A stretch of DNA of 64,000 bases, taken from assembly GCF_006838285.1 (NCBI RefSeq), contig NZ_CP038228.1, forward strand, positions 4,402,001 to 4,466,000, written 5' to 3'. The notes under the pieces are model-generated. The model ran no database searches, was not told the origin of the DNA, and saw only the letters and a list, made by a program, of their open reading frames with translations. The translations under genes and the position numbers were made by a program. The first letter of the stretch is position 1, and every line of letters starts with the position of its first letter. The DNA comes from Xanthomonas translucens pv. cerealis. GTDB lineage: Bacteria > Pseudomonadota > Gammaproteobacteria > Xanthomonadales > Xanthomonadaceae. Shown one piece after another: positions 55,181-62,716 of this stretch.

Positions 55181-55612
55181 ATGTCAGAACACGAAGCACA
55201 ATCGACCGCGGCGCTGGATACCGATGCGCTGCTCGCCGCGGCGCATCATCCCGACTATCTGCTGCAGGATCTGGTGGCGATCGCGAACCTGGGCGTGCAG
55301 ATCGGGCTGACGCTGACGGTGGGCGGCAGCACCATCTCCGGCATGCTGATCGGCGGCAAGGAGTTCATGCAGCGGCTGACGGAGTCGATCACCGAGGTGG
55401 CGCCCGACGAGTTGGTCGAGCCGCTGCAGGAGCGCTTCCAGCCCTACCGCGACATCTACGATCAGAGCGAGCTGAAGCCGGCGACCTTCGTCCACCTCGC
55501 CGATGCGCGGGTCGTGGCCACGGGCGGCGAGTTTCCGGTCAATGGCTGCCTGTGGCGCGGACGGATCAGCCAGGTCTCCGGCTTCAGCATCGGCGTGATG
55601 TCCAGCGTCTGA
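55181..55612 (+). CDS. GvpU-like protein
   Basis: A 143-residue protein with LLQDLVAIANLGVQIGLTLTVGGSTISGMLIGGKEFMQRL, which resembles the core of proteins annotated as gas vesicle accessory protein GvpU. There are no gas vesicle structural genes near, so the name does not prove function. A GAGAGGA site lies just before the ATG at 55181; the longer frame from 55037 has low-quality N-terminal sequence. A terminator follows. Confidence 0.65.
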   Translation: MSEHEAQSTAALDTDALLAAAHHPDYLLQDLVAIANLGVQIGLTLTVGGSTISGMLIGGKEFMQRLTESITEVAPDELVEPLQERFQPYRDIYDQSELKPATFVHLADARVVATGGEFPVNGCLWRGRISQVSGFSIGVMSSV

Positions 55613-55635
55613 TGCGCTCCAGCCGCACGGCATGA

Positions 55636-55659
55636 CCCCGCTTCGGCGGGGTTTTTTTT
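55636..55659 (+). terminator. Rho-independent terminator
   Basis: CCCCGC-TTC-GGCGGGG hairpin and eight T, 24 bp after the GvpU-like gene. Confidence 0.93.
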
Positions 55660-55820
55660 GCCTGTCGCCCGTGGCCTGCGGGCCACGGTACCGCAGGCGG
55701 TAGCGGCGCCATGGACTGCGACGCCAGTGCGTCCGCGGGCGGATCAGTGCAGGCACTGGGCCGGTGGCGATTGCGTGACCAGGGACGAAACGTAGGCGAT
55801 CCGTACACCGCTACCTGCGG

Positions 55821-55889
55821 ATGCACACCATGGGCATCTTCGACATCGACACCGACATCTACATCTACATCGACGACGACATCGACTGA
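55821..55889 (+). other. GACATC-rich simple repeat with 22-codon ORF
   Basis: A run of degenerate GACATC hexamers (55842-55886). In one frame it encodes an Asp/Ile/Tyr-only tail after MHTMGIFDIDTD and stops at 55889. No ribosome binding site of note is seen. It is most likely a simple sequence tract in the 300-bp gap between the terminator and the MBL gene, but the ORF is intact. Confidence 0.35.
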
Positions 55890-55912
55890 CGGGGAACGAC
55901 CGGCGCAGCGCG

Positions 55913-56902
55913 CTACGCCGCAGAATCGTCGAAGTCGAAGACCTGCCCGGGCTCGGCGGCGATGAATCTGGCCGCGGCAATGCCGGCCTGGCGTAGCGCG
56001 TCCGATAGCGCCTCGCGCGGCTCCTCGCGGCCCTCGTCGGTGAGTTGGAAGGTGCCCCAGTGGATGCCCAGGGCGTGCCGGGCGCCGGTGTCCTGGAAGA
56101 TGCGCACGGCTTCGGCGGGGTCGATGTGCTGGGGCGCCATGAACCAGCGCGGCGCATAGGCGCCGATGGGGATCAACGCGACATCGGGCGTGCCGTACCT
56201 GGCGCGGATCTCGCGAAAGATGGCGCCGTCGCCATAGCCGGTGTCCCCTGCGAACCAGACGGAACCGCGCGCCGTCTCGATGAAGAAGCCGCACCACAGC
56301 GCCATCCTGCGGTCGCGCACGCCGCGGCTGGACCAGTGGTTGGCGCGGGTGAGGGTCGCCGTCGCGGTGGCGCCGATCGGGAGCCGGTCGTGCCAGTCGC
56401 CGGTGGCGATGTGCGCGTCGGCAACGCTGTTGCGCAGCAGGCGGTCGTTGCCCAGCGGCATCACGAACAGTGGGCGATGCGCTCGATGCAGCTTGCGCAG
56501 GGTCGCGATGTCGAAGTGATCGTAGTGGTTGTGGCTCAGCAGGACCGCATCGATCGGCGGCAAGTCCGCGAACGCGACGCCGGGTGCGGTGACCCGCTTC
56601 GGGCCGGCGATCTGCGAGGGGCTGGCGCGTTGCGACCAGACCGGATCGGTGAGCAGGTTGATGCCGGCCAGCTGGATCAGCAACGTGGCATGGCCGACCA
56701 TGGTGATGTGCAGGCGATCGTGCCGCGGCGCCGGAACGCTTGGATTCACTGGCACCTGCGCGGGCCAGCGCACCGTGCCCATGGCGGCTTTCCAGCGCAC
56801 GACCTTTCCCAGCGAGTTGTCGATGGTCGGTTGGCCGGGATTGAAGAAGCGCACGCCATCGAAGTGGTCGCTGACGGGGCCGCTGTAGTGGGGGTTTTTC
56901 AT
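55913..56902 (-). CDS. MBL-fold metallohydrolase (NAPE-PLD-like)
   Basis: A 329-residue metallo-beta-lactamase-fold protein. The metal motif is LLSHNHYDHFD (HxHxDH), with VGHATLLIQLAGINLLTDPVWSQRASP upstream and WFAGDTGYGDGAIFREI and ALGIHWGTFQLTDE downstream. That arrangement matches the UlaG/NAPE-PLD-like branch that acts on phosphodiester or lactone bonds. Start at 56902 (MKNPHYSGP); a longer frame to 56938 is possible. It ends the run of minus-strand genes after the TetR regulator. Confidence 0.88.
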   Translation of the reverse strand: MKNPHYSGPVSDHFDGVRFFNPGQPTIDNSLGKVVRWKAAMGTVRWPAQVPVNPSVPAPRHDRLHITMVGHATLLIQLAGINLLTDPVWSQRASPSQIAGPKRVTAPGVAFADLPPIDAVLLSHNHYDHFDIATLRKLHRAHRPLFVMPLGNDRLLRNSVADAHIATGDWHDRLPIGATATATLTRANHWSSRGVRDRRMALWCGFFIETARGSVWFAGDTGYGDGAIFREIRARYGTPDVALIPIGAYAPRWFMAPQHIDPAEAVRIFQDTGARHALGIHWGTFQLTDEGREEPREALSDALRQAGIAAARFIAAEPGQVFDFDDSAA

Positions 56903-56982
56903 CGGAGTGCGATCGGGGCGATGGGAGGGCAATGGCACAGTTGTGCGGCGAGGAAGGGGGGACGCGTTCCGGTCTGCGCGCG

Positions 56983-57621
56983 TCAGGCAGCGGCGCGCGG
57001 CGCGATCCCGTGCAGCAGCAGTCGGCCATGCTGTTCGGCCAGTGCCTGCAGGTCCGGCGCATGCGCGCTGTCGCTACCGAAGACCTGCTGGAACAGCATC
57101 GCCATCAGCATCGGCCCCATGATCGACAGCACGTAGAGTTTGGGATCGCCAGCGGGGGCCGCGCCGCGCGCCTGGGCTTTTTCGATGAGGCCGGCGACGG
57201 TGGCCATCACCCGGTCGATGGCTTCGGCGTGCCAGATGCGGGCCAGTTCCGGAAACGCGCGGCTCTCGCCGATCACCATGCGCAGGATCGCGGGCAGGCG
57301 CTGGTCGCCCATGCGCTGGGCGGCGCGGCTCAGCAGCAGGGGGACGAGTTCGGCGAGCCCGCCTTCGAAGCTTGCGGCGGCTTGTTCGATCGGCGCGAGG
57401 TTGGTCAGCAGCGCATGGCGCACGACGGCGGCGAACAGGTCCTGCTTGGTGTCGAAATACAGGTATAGCGTGCCTTTCGCCACGCCCGCGCGCTTCGCCA
57501 CGTCGGCCAGCTTGGTCTCGGCAAAACCGTTCTCGGCGAATGCATCCAGCGCGGCGCTCAGGATCTCCGCAGGGCGGTCGTCCTTGCGGCGTTTCCATTT
57601 GGGTGTGGTCGGTTGCGTCAT
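56983..57621 (-). CDS. TetR-family regulator
   Basis: A 212-residue repressor. The HTH domain is ILSAALDAFAENGFAETKLADVAKRAGVAKGTLYLYFDTKQDLFAAVV. The C-terminal ligand domain resembles the TetR_C_33-like group. The start at 57621 (MTQPTTPKWKRRKDD) lies 13 bp after the monooxygenase stop, so both genes form an operon controlled by the palindrome at 59168-59193. Confidence 0.93.
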   Translation of the reverse strand: MTQPTTPKWKRRKDDRPAEILSAALDAFAENGFAETKLADVAKRAGVAKGTLYLYFDTKQDLFAAVVRHALLTNLAPIEQAAASFEGGLAELVPLLLSRAAQRMGDQRLPAILRMVIGESRAFPELARIWHAEAIDRVMATVAGLIEKAQARGAAPAGDPKLYVLSIMGPMLMAMLFQQVFGSDSAHAPDLQALAEQHGRLLLHGIAPRAAA

Positions 57622-57634
57622 GCGGTTTCGATGC

Positions 57635-59152
57635 TCAGTGCTGGCGGTAGCCGCGGGACACACGATACGCATCCAGTGCCGCGCGCGACGCATCGGCCGC
57701 GGCGCAGGCGACATAGCCGTCGGGACGCACCAGATAGGCCGCGTCCTGCGCGAAGCCGGCAGCGTGATGTCCAGGCTGCCAGGCGAACACGCGCAGGGCG
57801 ATGTCGCGGGCATCGCACCAGGCCTGCAGTGCGGGCGGTGCGCTGCCGTAGACGTGCAACTGCCAGCCGATCTGCGGCAGCGCTGCGTAGTTGTCGGTGT
57901 CTTCGGTGCGCACCCACGGCAGGCGATCGCCGCCGGCGACGGCGCCGGCCTTGCCGGCACTCAATGGACTGTCGCGATAGTGCAGCATCGTCTGCGAGAC
58001 GGTACGGAACATCAGCTCGCTGACGTTGCGCAGCCGGTAGGCCAGGCTGGCCAGGGTCGGGGCGAGGTAGGTCCTGACGAAACTCGCCACGCTACCTTCG
58101 GCGGTGATCAGGGTGAAGGCGCGGTCGGTGGTGGCGATCAGGGTGCGGGCGAAGGCCTGCCGCTCGGCGGCGTAGCTGTCGAGCACGGTGTCGGATGCGC
58201 GGCCCTTGAGCACGTCGGCGAGTTTCCAGGATAGGTTGATGGCGTCGAGGATGCCGGTGTTCATGCCCTGGCCGCCGACCGGGCTATGCACGTGCGCGGC
58301 ATCGCCGAGCAGGAACACGCGCCCGCGGCGGAAGCTGTCGGCGACGCGATGGTGCACGCGGTAGGTCGAGAACCAATTGACCTGCTCGATGCGCACGCCG
58401 AGGTTGCCGATGGCGTCCTGGCTGACGTCGGCGAAAGTCAGGTTTTCTGCACGCTCGGCACGCGCGTCGCGCACGGTGCCGATCAGCCGGTAGTGCCCGC
58501 GCTTGCTGTAGGCCAGGACCAGGATGAAGTCGCCGTCGCCCAGCGCGATATGCGCTTCGTCCATCGAGGGCAGGCCGCCGAGTTCGACATCGGCGACGTA
58601 GAACACCTGCCTGTAGGTGCCGCCTTCGAAGCCGATGCCGAGTTGTTGGCGCATCGGCGAGCGCGCGCCGTCGCACGCGGCCAGATAGCGGGCCTGCGCG
58701 GTCTGCTCGCTGCCGTCGGGCAGGCGCAGGCGCGCGGCGATGCGATCGCCATGGTCCTCGAAGGTGAGCAGTTCGGTAGTGCGCTCGACGGCGACGCCCA
58801 GCGCTTGGAGTTCGGCGACCAACAGGCGCTCATGCTGGTCCTGCGGGTACACCAGCACGAATGGGTAGGGCGACAGGCCCGCCGCGGAATCCTGCAGCGC
58901 GATCCGCGCGCGGCGCTTGCCGCGTGCCCACAGGTTCATGGCCGGAGTGCGATGGCCGGCGGCGACGACCGCGTCCGCGATGCCCACCTGCCGGTACAGC
59001 TCGAGAGTGCGCGCCTGCACCGCCATGGCGCGCGAGGTCTCGCCGGGGCTGGCGTGCTTGTCGATGAGGCGCACGCTCACCCCCTGCCGGGTCAGCCACA
59101 AGGCCAGAGTGAGCCCGGTAGGGCCGGCGCCAACGATCAGAACCTCAGTCAT
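57635..59152 (-). CDS. FAD-dependent aromatic monooxygenase
   Basis: A 505-residue flavoprotein hydroxylase of the PheA/TetX type. FAD-binding GxGxxG is VLIVGAGPTGLTLALWLTRQG, the DG motif LAACDGARSPMRQQLG, and the GD motif GRVFLLGDAAHVHSPVGGQGMNTGILDAINLSWKL. A C-terminal thioredoxin-like part follows (WQLHVYGSAPPALQAWCDARDIALRVF). Substrate unknown, possibly a phenolic plant compound or an antibiotic. Start at 59152 (MTEVLIVGAG), since the in-frame longer form would read through the operator. Confidence 0.93.
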   Translation of the reverse strand: MTEVLIVGAGPTGLTLALWLTRQGVSVRLIDKHASPGETSRAMAVQARTLELYRQVGIADAVVAAGHRTPAMNLWARGKRRARIALQDSAAGLSPYPFVLVYPQDQHERLLVAELQALGVAVERTTELLTFEDHGDRIAARLRLPDGSEQTAQARYLAACDGARSPMRQQLGIGFEGGTYRQVFYVADVELGGLPSMDEAHIALGDGDFILVLAYSKRGHYRLIGTVRDARAERAENLTFADVSQDAIGNLGVRIEQVNWFSTYRVHHRVADSFRRGRVFLLGDAAHVHSPVGGQGMNTGILDAINLSWKLADVLKGRASDTVLDSYAAERQAFARTLIATTDRAFTLITAEGSVASFVRTYLAPTLASLAYRLRNVSELMFRTVSQTMLHYRDSPLSAGKAGAVAGGDRLPWVRTEDTDNYAALPQIGWQLHVYGSAPPALQAWCDARDIALRVFAWQPGHHAAGFAQDAAYLVRPDGYVACAAADASRAALDAYRVSRGYRQH

Positions 59153-59167
59153 GACGGGCTTCCTTGA

Positions 59168-59193
59168 AATAAATGACCAGTTGGTCATTTATT
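59168..59193. promoter_or_regulatory. TetR operator upstream of monooxygenase
   Basis: A 26-bp palindrome centred on TGACCAGTTGGTCA with AT-rich outer arms, all matching except the central GT. It ends 16 bp before the monooxygenase start and fits two TetR dimers or one dimer with extended contacts. Confidence 0.88.
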
Positions 59194-59389
59194 GCGAGCC
59201 GAGGCCTGACTGTCAAGCGACAGTCGCTGGGTGAGCGCATCAGGTCTTGCAAAAAGCGACGCAAAACGGCTCGCTTGTGCCGATGCGGCAATTACCTGTT
59301 TCGATGGCCGCAAAAAATGCGGCCATTGTGCCTGCGGGAAATGGCCTCGCCTGCTCGATGGCTTTGACCACCGGAAATGGGTCGCTTCG

Positions 59390-59640
59390 GCCACGTGCTC
59401 CAGCGACACTCGTCGCAGGCGCTTTCCTGGCAGCGGTTGCCGGTGATCGCGTTCCACAGGCGATCGGTCTCCGCTTGGTCGTCGGTGGCCACCGGAACGA
59501 GAACGCCTTGCTGTGCGGCGACGCGTGGCCGGCGTTGAGGCCGAAGCAGGGGATGCCGAGCGCGCTGAATTCGACCGTCAGCACATCGCCTTGCTTGCCG
59601 GCCGGATCGTCGCCAGGCACGCGCTAGGCGCTCCCTTCAC
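59390..59640 (-). pseudogene. VOC-family (PhnB-like) gene, decayed
   Basis: On the minus strand one frame reads PGDDPAGKQGDVLTVEFSALGIPCFGLNAGHASPHSKAFSF; after a base loss near 59493-59497 the next frame continues VATDDQAETDRLWNAITGN..ESACDECRW. Together they match the core of 3-demethylubiquinone methyltransferase-like VOC proteins (AFSFxVxTDDQAETDRxWNAIxxNGG.ESxCGWC). The N-terminus and the end are absent. It lies beside the monooxygenase-TetR operon. Confidence 0.75.
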
Positions 59641-59686
59641 CTCGCCTGTGGTGTGTTGGTGGCCGCACACACGTAAGGAGTATCGT

Positions 59687-59842
59687 ATGGACACCACATT
59701 GATGCCTTGGGTCGCCGGGCTGTTCATCCTGCTCATCGGCTCCGCCCTGTACCTGGTGACCCGGGCGAAGAAGAACCGTGACCGCCCGGCCAAGGATGCT
59801 GCGGCGACGAAGGGAGAGGCCGATTCGTCGGTGAACAAGTAG
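59687..59842 (+). CDS. Small single-span membrane protein
   Basis: A 51-residue protein, MDTTLMPWVAGLFILLIGSALYLVTRAKKNRDRP, with one transmembrane helix and a charged cytosolic tail. A very good AAGGAG site lies 8 bp before the ATG at 59687. Function unknown. Confidence 0.75.
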   Translation: MDTTLMPWVAGLFILLIGSALYLVTRAKKNRDRPAKDAAATKGEADSSVNK

Positions 59843-60005
59843 TGCAGGCACGGCCGCCAGCTCCTGACGGCTGCATGGCCGGCCGGGTCCGTGGCCCGCT
59901 CGGTCGGGTTTTCAGGATCGAACCGGCTGCTGGACGCGGCCTGTGGATCAATAGGTAGACGGAGGCGTTGGCGTGCTGCGCCGCAAGCGGTGCTAACAGA
60001 CAAGC

Positions 60006-60503
60006 ATGCGCGGCGCCGATAGCGTGGCGGGCATGGCCCGAGTGAACCGTCAGCCACCGCAACCACCTGCGCAGAAATGGTGGCAGACGCTATCGTTCAA
60101 ACGCGCCGCCGCCGAGGTGTCGGCGGTGCTGGTGTTGGTCGGCGGCACTTACGGCTTCGTGCAGTACGTGGAGGTCAAGCCGCTGGAGCGGCGTTTGGCC
60201 GAAGCGCAGGCGGCCGTGTGCAAGCCTGCGCCCAGTTCGCCATCGAGCGAGTTCAGCCTATTGCCGGGCGACAGCCGCGTCTTGTGGGATGGCGCACTGA
60301 CGGTGGCCAATGCGACGCGCGGCGCGGACGGCACGAAGACGCGGTTGCGGGTGACGCCACGCGAGGGTGCGTCGGTCGAGCGGTCGGGACTGTCGCCAGG
60401 CGACAGTTTCGAGGTGCCGGTTGCCGGGCAGGGCACTTATCAGATCTATCTGAAACGCAGCACGGCCGACTTCATCGAAGTGTCCTTGCTGCATCGGCCT
60501 TGA
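60006..60503 (+). CDS. Membrane-anchored hypothetical protein
   Basis: A 165-residue protein with a basic/proline-rich N-terminus, a transmembrane helix (EVSAVLVLVGGTYGFVQYV), a short coiled segment (LERRLAEAQAAV) and a periplasmic beta-rich C-terminal domain (LLPGDSRVLWDGALTVANATRG...YQIYLKR). ATG 60033 is a possible start. I do not recognise the family. Confidence 0.65.
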   Translation: MRGADSVAGMARVNRQPPQPPAQKWWQTLSFKRAAAEVSAVLVLVGGTYGFVQYVEVKPLERRLAEAQAAVCKPAPSSPSSEFSLLPGDSRVLWDGALTVANATRGADGTKTRLRVTPREGASVERSGLSPGDSFEVPVAGQGTYQIYLKRSTADFIEVSLLHRP

Positions 60504-60533
60504 ACCGCAGTGGGCGATGTCGCCGCTGCTGCT

Positions 60534-61289
60534 TCACTGTGCGGTTGCGGTCTCGACGATGGCGCCGTTCTCGTACACGCTCAGCTGGCGCACGCTTGCG
60601 TCCGTCGCCGGCGCGAACACGAAGCGCAGGTCGCGTTCCTCGGCGAAGAAGCGTGTCGGCGATTCGGCGCGCAGGGTGACGACCAACGCGCCGGCAGTGA
60701 GCTTCAGATGGTCGCCTTCCACTGCCACGCGGATGTCGCCGACCTTCTTGCCGCGATAGGTGCCGGCGTAACCGGCCAGGATGTCGCCCGCCAACGTCAG
60801 GTGCGTGGCGGGCGCCACGTACGCCGCCGCGCCGTGCGCATAGCTGTAGATGCGGCGCATGCGCCAGTGGCCATCGACCGCCTGCCAGAGATTGGTGAAC
60901 TCGGCCTGGCCGTCCAGGGATTCGGGCTTGCCGTTGCGCTGCACGTAGAAGCGATGCGTGCCCGACAGCAGCGCGAAGCCGCCGGCCAGCGGATGGAACT
61001 TCAGGCTGGTGGCGACCGCTTCGCGGCGCAGGTGCATCGCAGGGTCGGCGCAGGGGCCGTTGCGCAAGGAGTGCAGGACCGCTGGTTTGGAGGCGGTCAG
61101 GCCGGTGTTGTCGTGATAGAACTCCACGTCGTCTGTGAGCAGCTCGCCCATCGCGCGCATGTCGCAGGCGTTGTAGGCCTGCCAGTAGCGCGCATCGGCA
61201 GCGCGTACCGCCGCGTCGTCGTCGTCGGCTGCAGCGACGGCGCCGCCCGCAGCCAGCAGCGCGAACAGCATGAGAGGGCGAAGGCGCAT
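60534..61289 (-). CDS. Secreted NTF2-like protein (DUF4440)
   Basis: A 251-residue protein with signal peptide MRLRPLMLFALLAAGGAVAAA, then an NTF2/SnoaL-like domain (AARYWQAYNACDMRAMGELLTDDVEFYHDNTGLT...TNLWQAVDGHWRMRRIYSYAH) of the DUF4440 group, and a second beta domain (YAGTYRGKKVGDIRVAVEGDHLKLTAGALVVTL). The start at 61289 is set by the signal peptide. Substrate and role are unknown. Confidence 0.82.
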   Translation of the reverse strand: MRLRPLMLFALLAAGGAVAAADDDDAAVRAADARYWQAYNACDMRAMGELLTDDVEFYHDNTGLTASKPAVLHSLRNGPCADPAMHLRREAVATSLKFHPLAGGFALLSGTHRFYVQRNGKPESLDGQAEFTNLWQAVDGHWRMRRIYSYAHGAAAYVAPATHLTLAGDILAGYAGTYRGKKVGDIRVAVEGDHLKLTAGALVVTLRAESPTRFFAEERDLRFVFAPATDASVRQLSVYENGAIVETATAQ

Positions 61290-61496
61290 GGTGGACTCCT
61301 GCGGCAGGATCACGATTGCAGCGCATTGGCGCGCGTGCGGCGCGTGCATCAAGTCATGTGCACGAATGGGCCGGTGAGGCTGCTGCGTGGCATCGCGCCA
61401 GGCATGCGCGCACGCATGCAGGATGCGGGTGCGAGGCGATCGTCGCATCGAAGTGCGGCTGCTGGTTGGTCGGGACGACGGACGGCGCGGCGTTCA

Positions 61497-61627
61497 AGCC
61501 CCTCTCCCCTCGGGAGAGCGGTTGGGGTGAGGGTTCGGCGCGACGCGTCTCGCGGGATTTGGGTGCACGAGGCTGCGCCCGTCCCCTCATCCGGCGCCAC
61601 GCGCCACCTTCGCCCGGTGGGAGAAGG
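61497..61627. repeat. Xanthomonadaceae-type intergenic palindromic repeat
   Basis: The left part reads CCCCTCTCCC(C)TCGGGAGAG and GGTTGGGGTGAGGG, the right part CCCCTCATCCGG and GGTGGGAGAAGGG. These halves are partly complementary across about 130 bp. Intergenic elements with CCTCTCCC...GGGAGAGG and TTGGGGTGAGGG are frequent in gammaproteobacterial genomes, so it is a multicopy element, not a gene. Nothing else was found in the 400-bp gap (61290-61691). Confidence 0.65.
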
Positions 61628-61691
61628 GAACACAGGGAGCCGCTGATGCCGGCCGGGCAGCGCTCAAGAATTCCCCGGCAGCGCCGCCATC

Positions 61692-62540
61692 ATGGGGAAG
61701 CGACGCCGCTTTCGCCGCCCGGATCGGGCCGTCCATGAGGTCACGCGCATGTTGTCCTTGCCACGCCTGCTGGGTCGCCACCTGGCCAAGTTCCTGTCCA
61801 AGCCGCGCCGGCACCGTTCGGAACTGCCGACCAGTCCGCCGCAGTTGCTGCAGGCGACCTTGCGCAAGGGCGATGTACTACTGGTCGAAGGCAATAGCCG
61901 CTTCTCCACCGCGATCAAATACCTGAGCCAGTCCACCTGGTCGCACGCGGCGCTGTACATCGGCGATCACCTGGGAGCGGCAGCCGACGCGGATGCGCCG
62001 ACCTTCTGCGACGTGGACATCAACGTCGGCGTGCGCGTGGTCGGCCTCAGCGACTTCGCCGGGCTGCATACGCGCATCTGCCGCCCGGTGGGGCTGGGCG
62101 CCGACGAGATCGACGCGGTGGTCGACTACATGGTCAGCCGCGTCGGCAACAGCTACGACCTGAAGAACATCTTCGACCTGGCGCGCTACCTGATCCGTAC
62201 GCCACCTCTACCGTCGTCGGTGAAGCGCCGCTTCCTGGAACTGGGCAGCGGCGAGCCGACCAAGGCGATCTGCTCGACGCTGCTGGCGCAGGCCTTCGGC
62301 TCGATCCGCTATCCGATCCTGCCGGACATCGGCAGTGTGCCGGCACCCGACGCGCAGGATGCGGAGATCCTGCACAACCGCCATCACAGCCTGTACCTGC
62401 CGCGCGACTTCGACGTGTCGCCCTATTTCAACGTGGTGAAGCCGCGCCTGCAGTTCGGTTTCGATTTCCATCGCCTGCTCTGGCATGGCGATGCTGGCGT
62501 AGACGTGGCGCAGCGCCAGCGCGTCGCATCGGTTGCCTGA
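61692..62540 (+). CDS. YiiX-like permuted NlpC/P60 hydrolase
   Basis: A 282-residue protein. KGDVLLVEGNSRFSTAIKYLSQSTWSHAALYIGD matches the permuted papain-like YiiX/YebB family with its His, and KAICSTLLAQAF carries the catalytic Cys. The family hydrolyses amide or ester bonds, targets unknown. The N-terminus is basic and has no clear signal peptide; ATG 61749 (MLSLPRLLGR) is an alternative start. Confidence 0.82.
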   Translation: MGKRRRFRRPDRAVHEVTRMLSLPRLLGRHLAKFLSKPRRHRSELPTSPPQLLQATLRKGDVLLVEGNSRFSTAIKYLSQSTWSHAALYIGDHLGAAADADAPTFCDVDINVGVRVVGLSDFAGLHTRICRPVGLGADEIDAVVDYMVSRVGNSYDLKNIFDLARYLIRTPPLPSSVKRRFLELGSGEPTKAICSTLLAQAFGSIRYPILPDIGSVPAPDAQDAEILHNRHHSLYLPRDFDVSPYFNVVKPRLQFGFDFHRLLWHGDAGVDVAQRQRVASVA

Positions 62541-62654
62541 AAGCCATTGCAACGCTGCGCCACTTTAACCTGAATGTGGCGTGTCACTGTCGTTACCGCA
62601 ACTCAAAGCGCATATTCGGTCACGAATTTTTGTTTTTTCCGGCGCCGCCAGCCG

Positions 62655-62682
62655 TTAAGTTTCAAACAACTGTGGCCGATAT
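62655..62682 (+). promoter_or_regulatory. Sigma-28 (FliA) type promoter
   Basis: TTAAGTTT, a 12-base spacer and GCCGATAT lie 35 bp before the chemotaxis gene start. The consensus is TAAAGTTT, 11 bases, GCCGATAA, so each element matches at 7 of 8 positions. FliA control is usual for chemoreceptor genes. Confidence 0.8.
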
Positions 62683-62716
62683 CAACAGACATACCTCGAT
62701 ATCGCCCAGGATCGCC

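Noticed and set aside
59240..59627. A full-length gene in the frames either side of 59.4 kb
   Set aside because: The recognisable VOC sequence jumps frames and lacks both ends, so only a pseudogene is supported.
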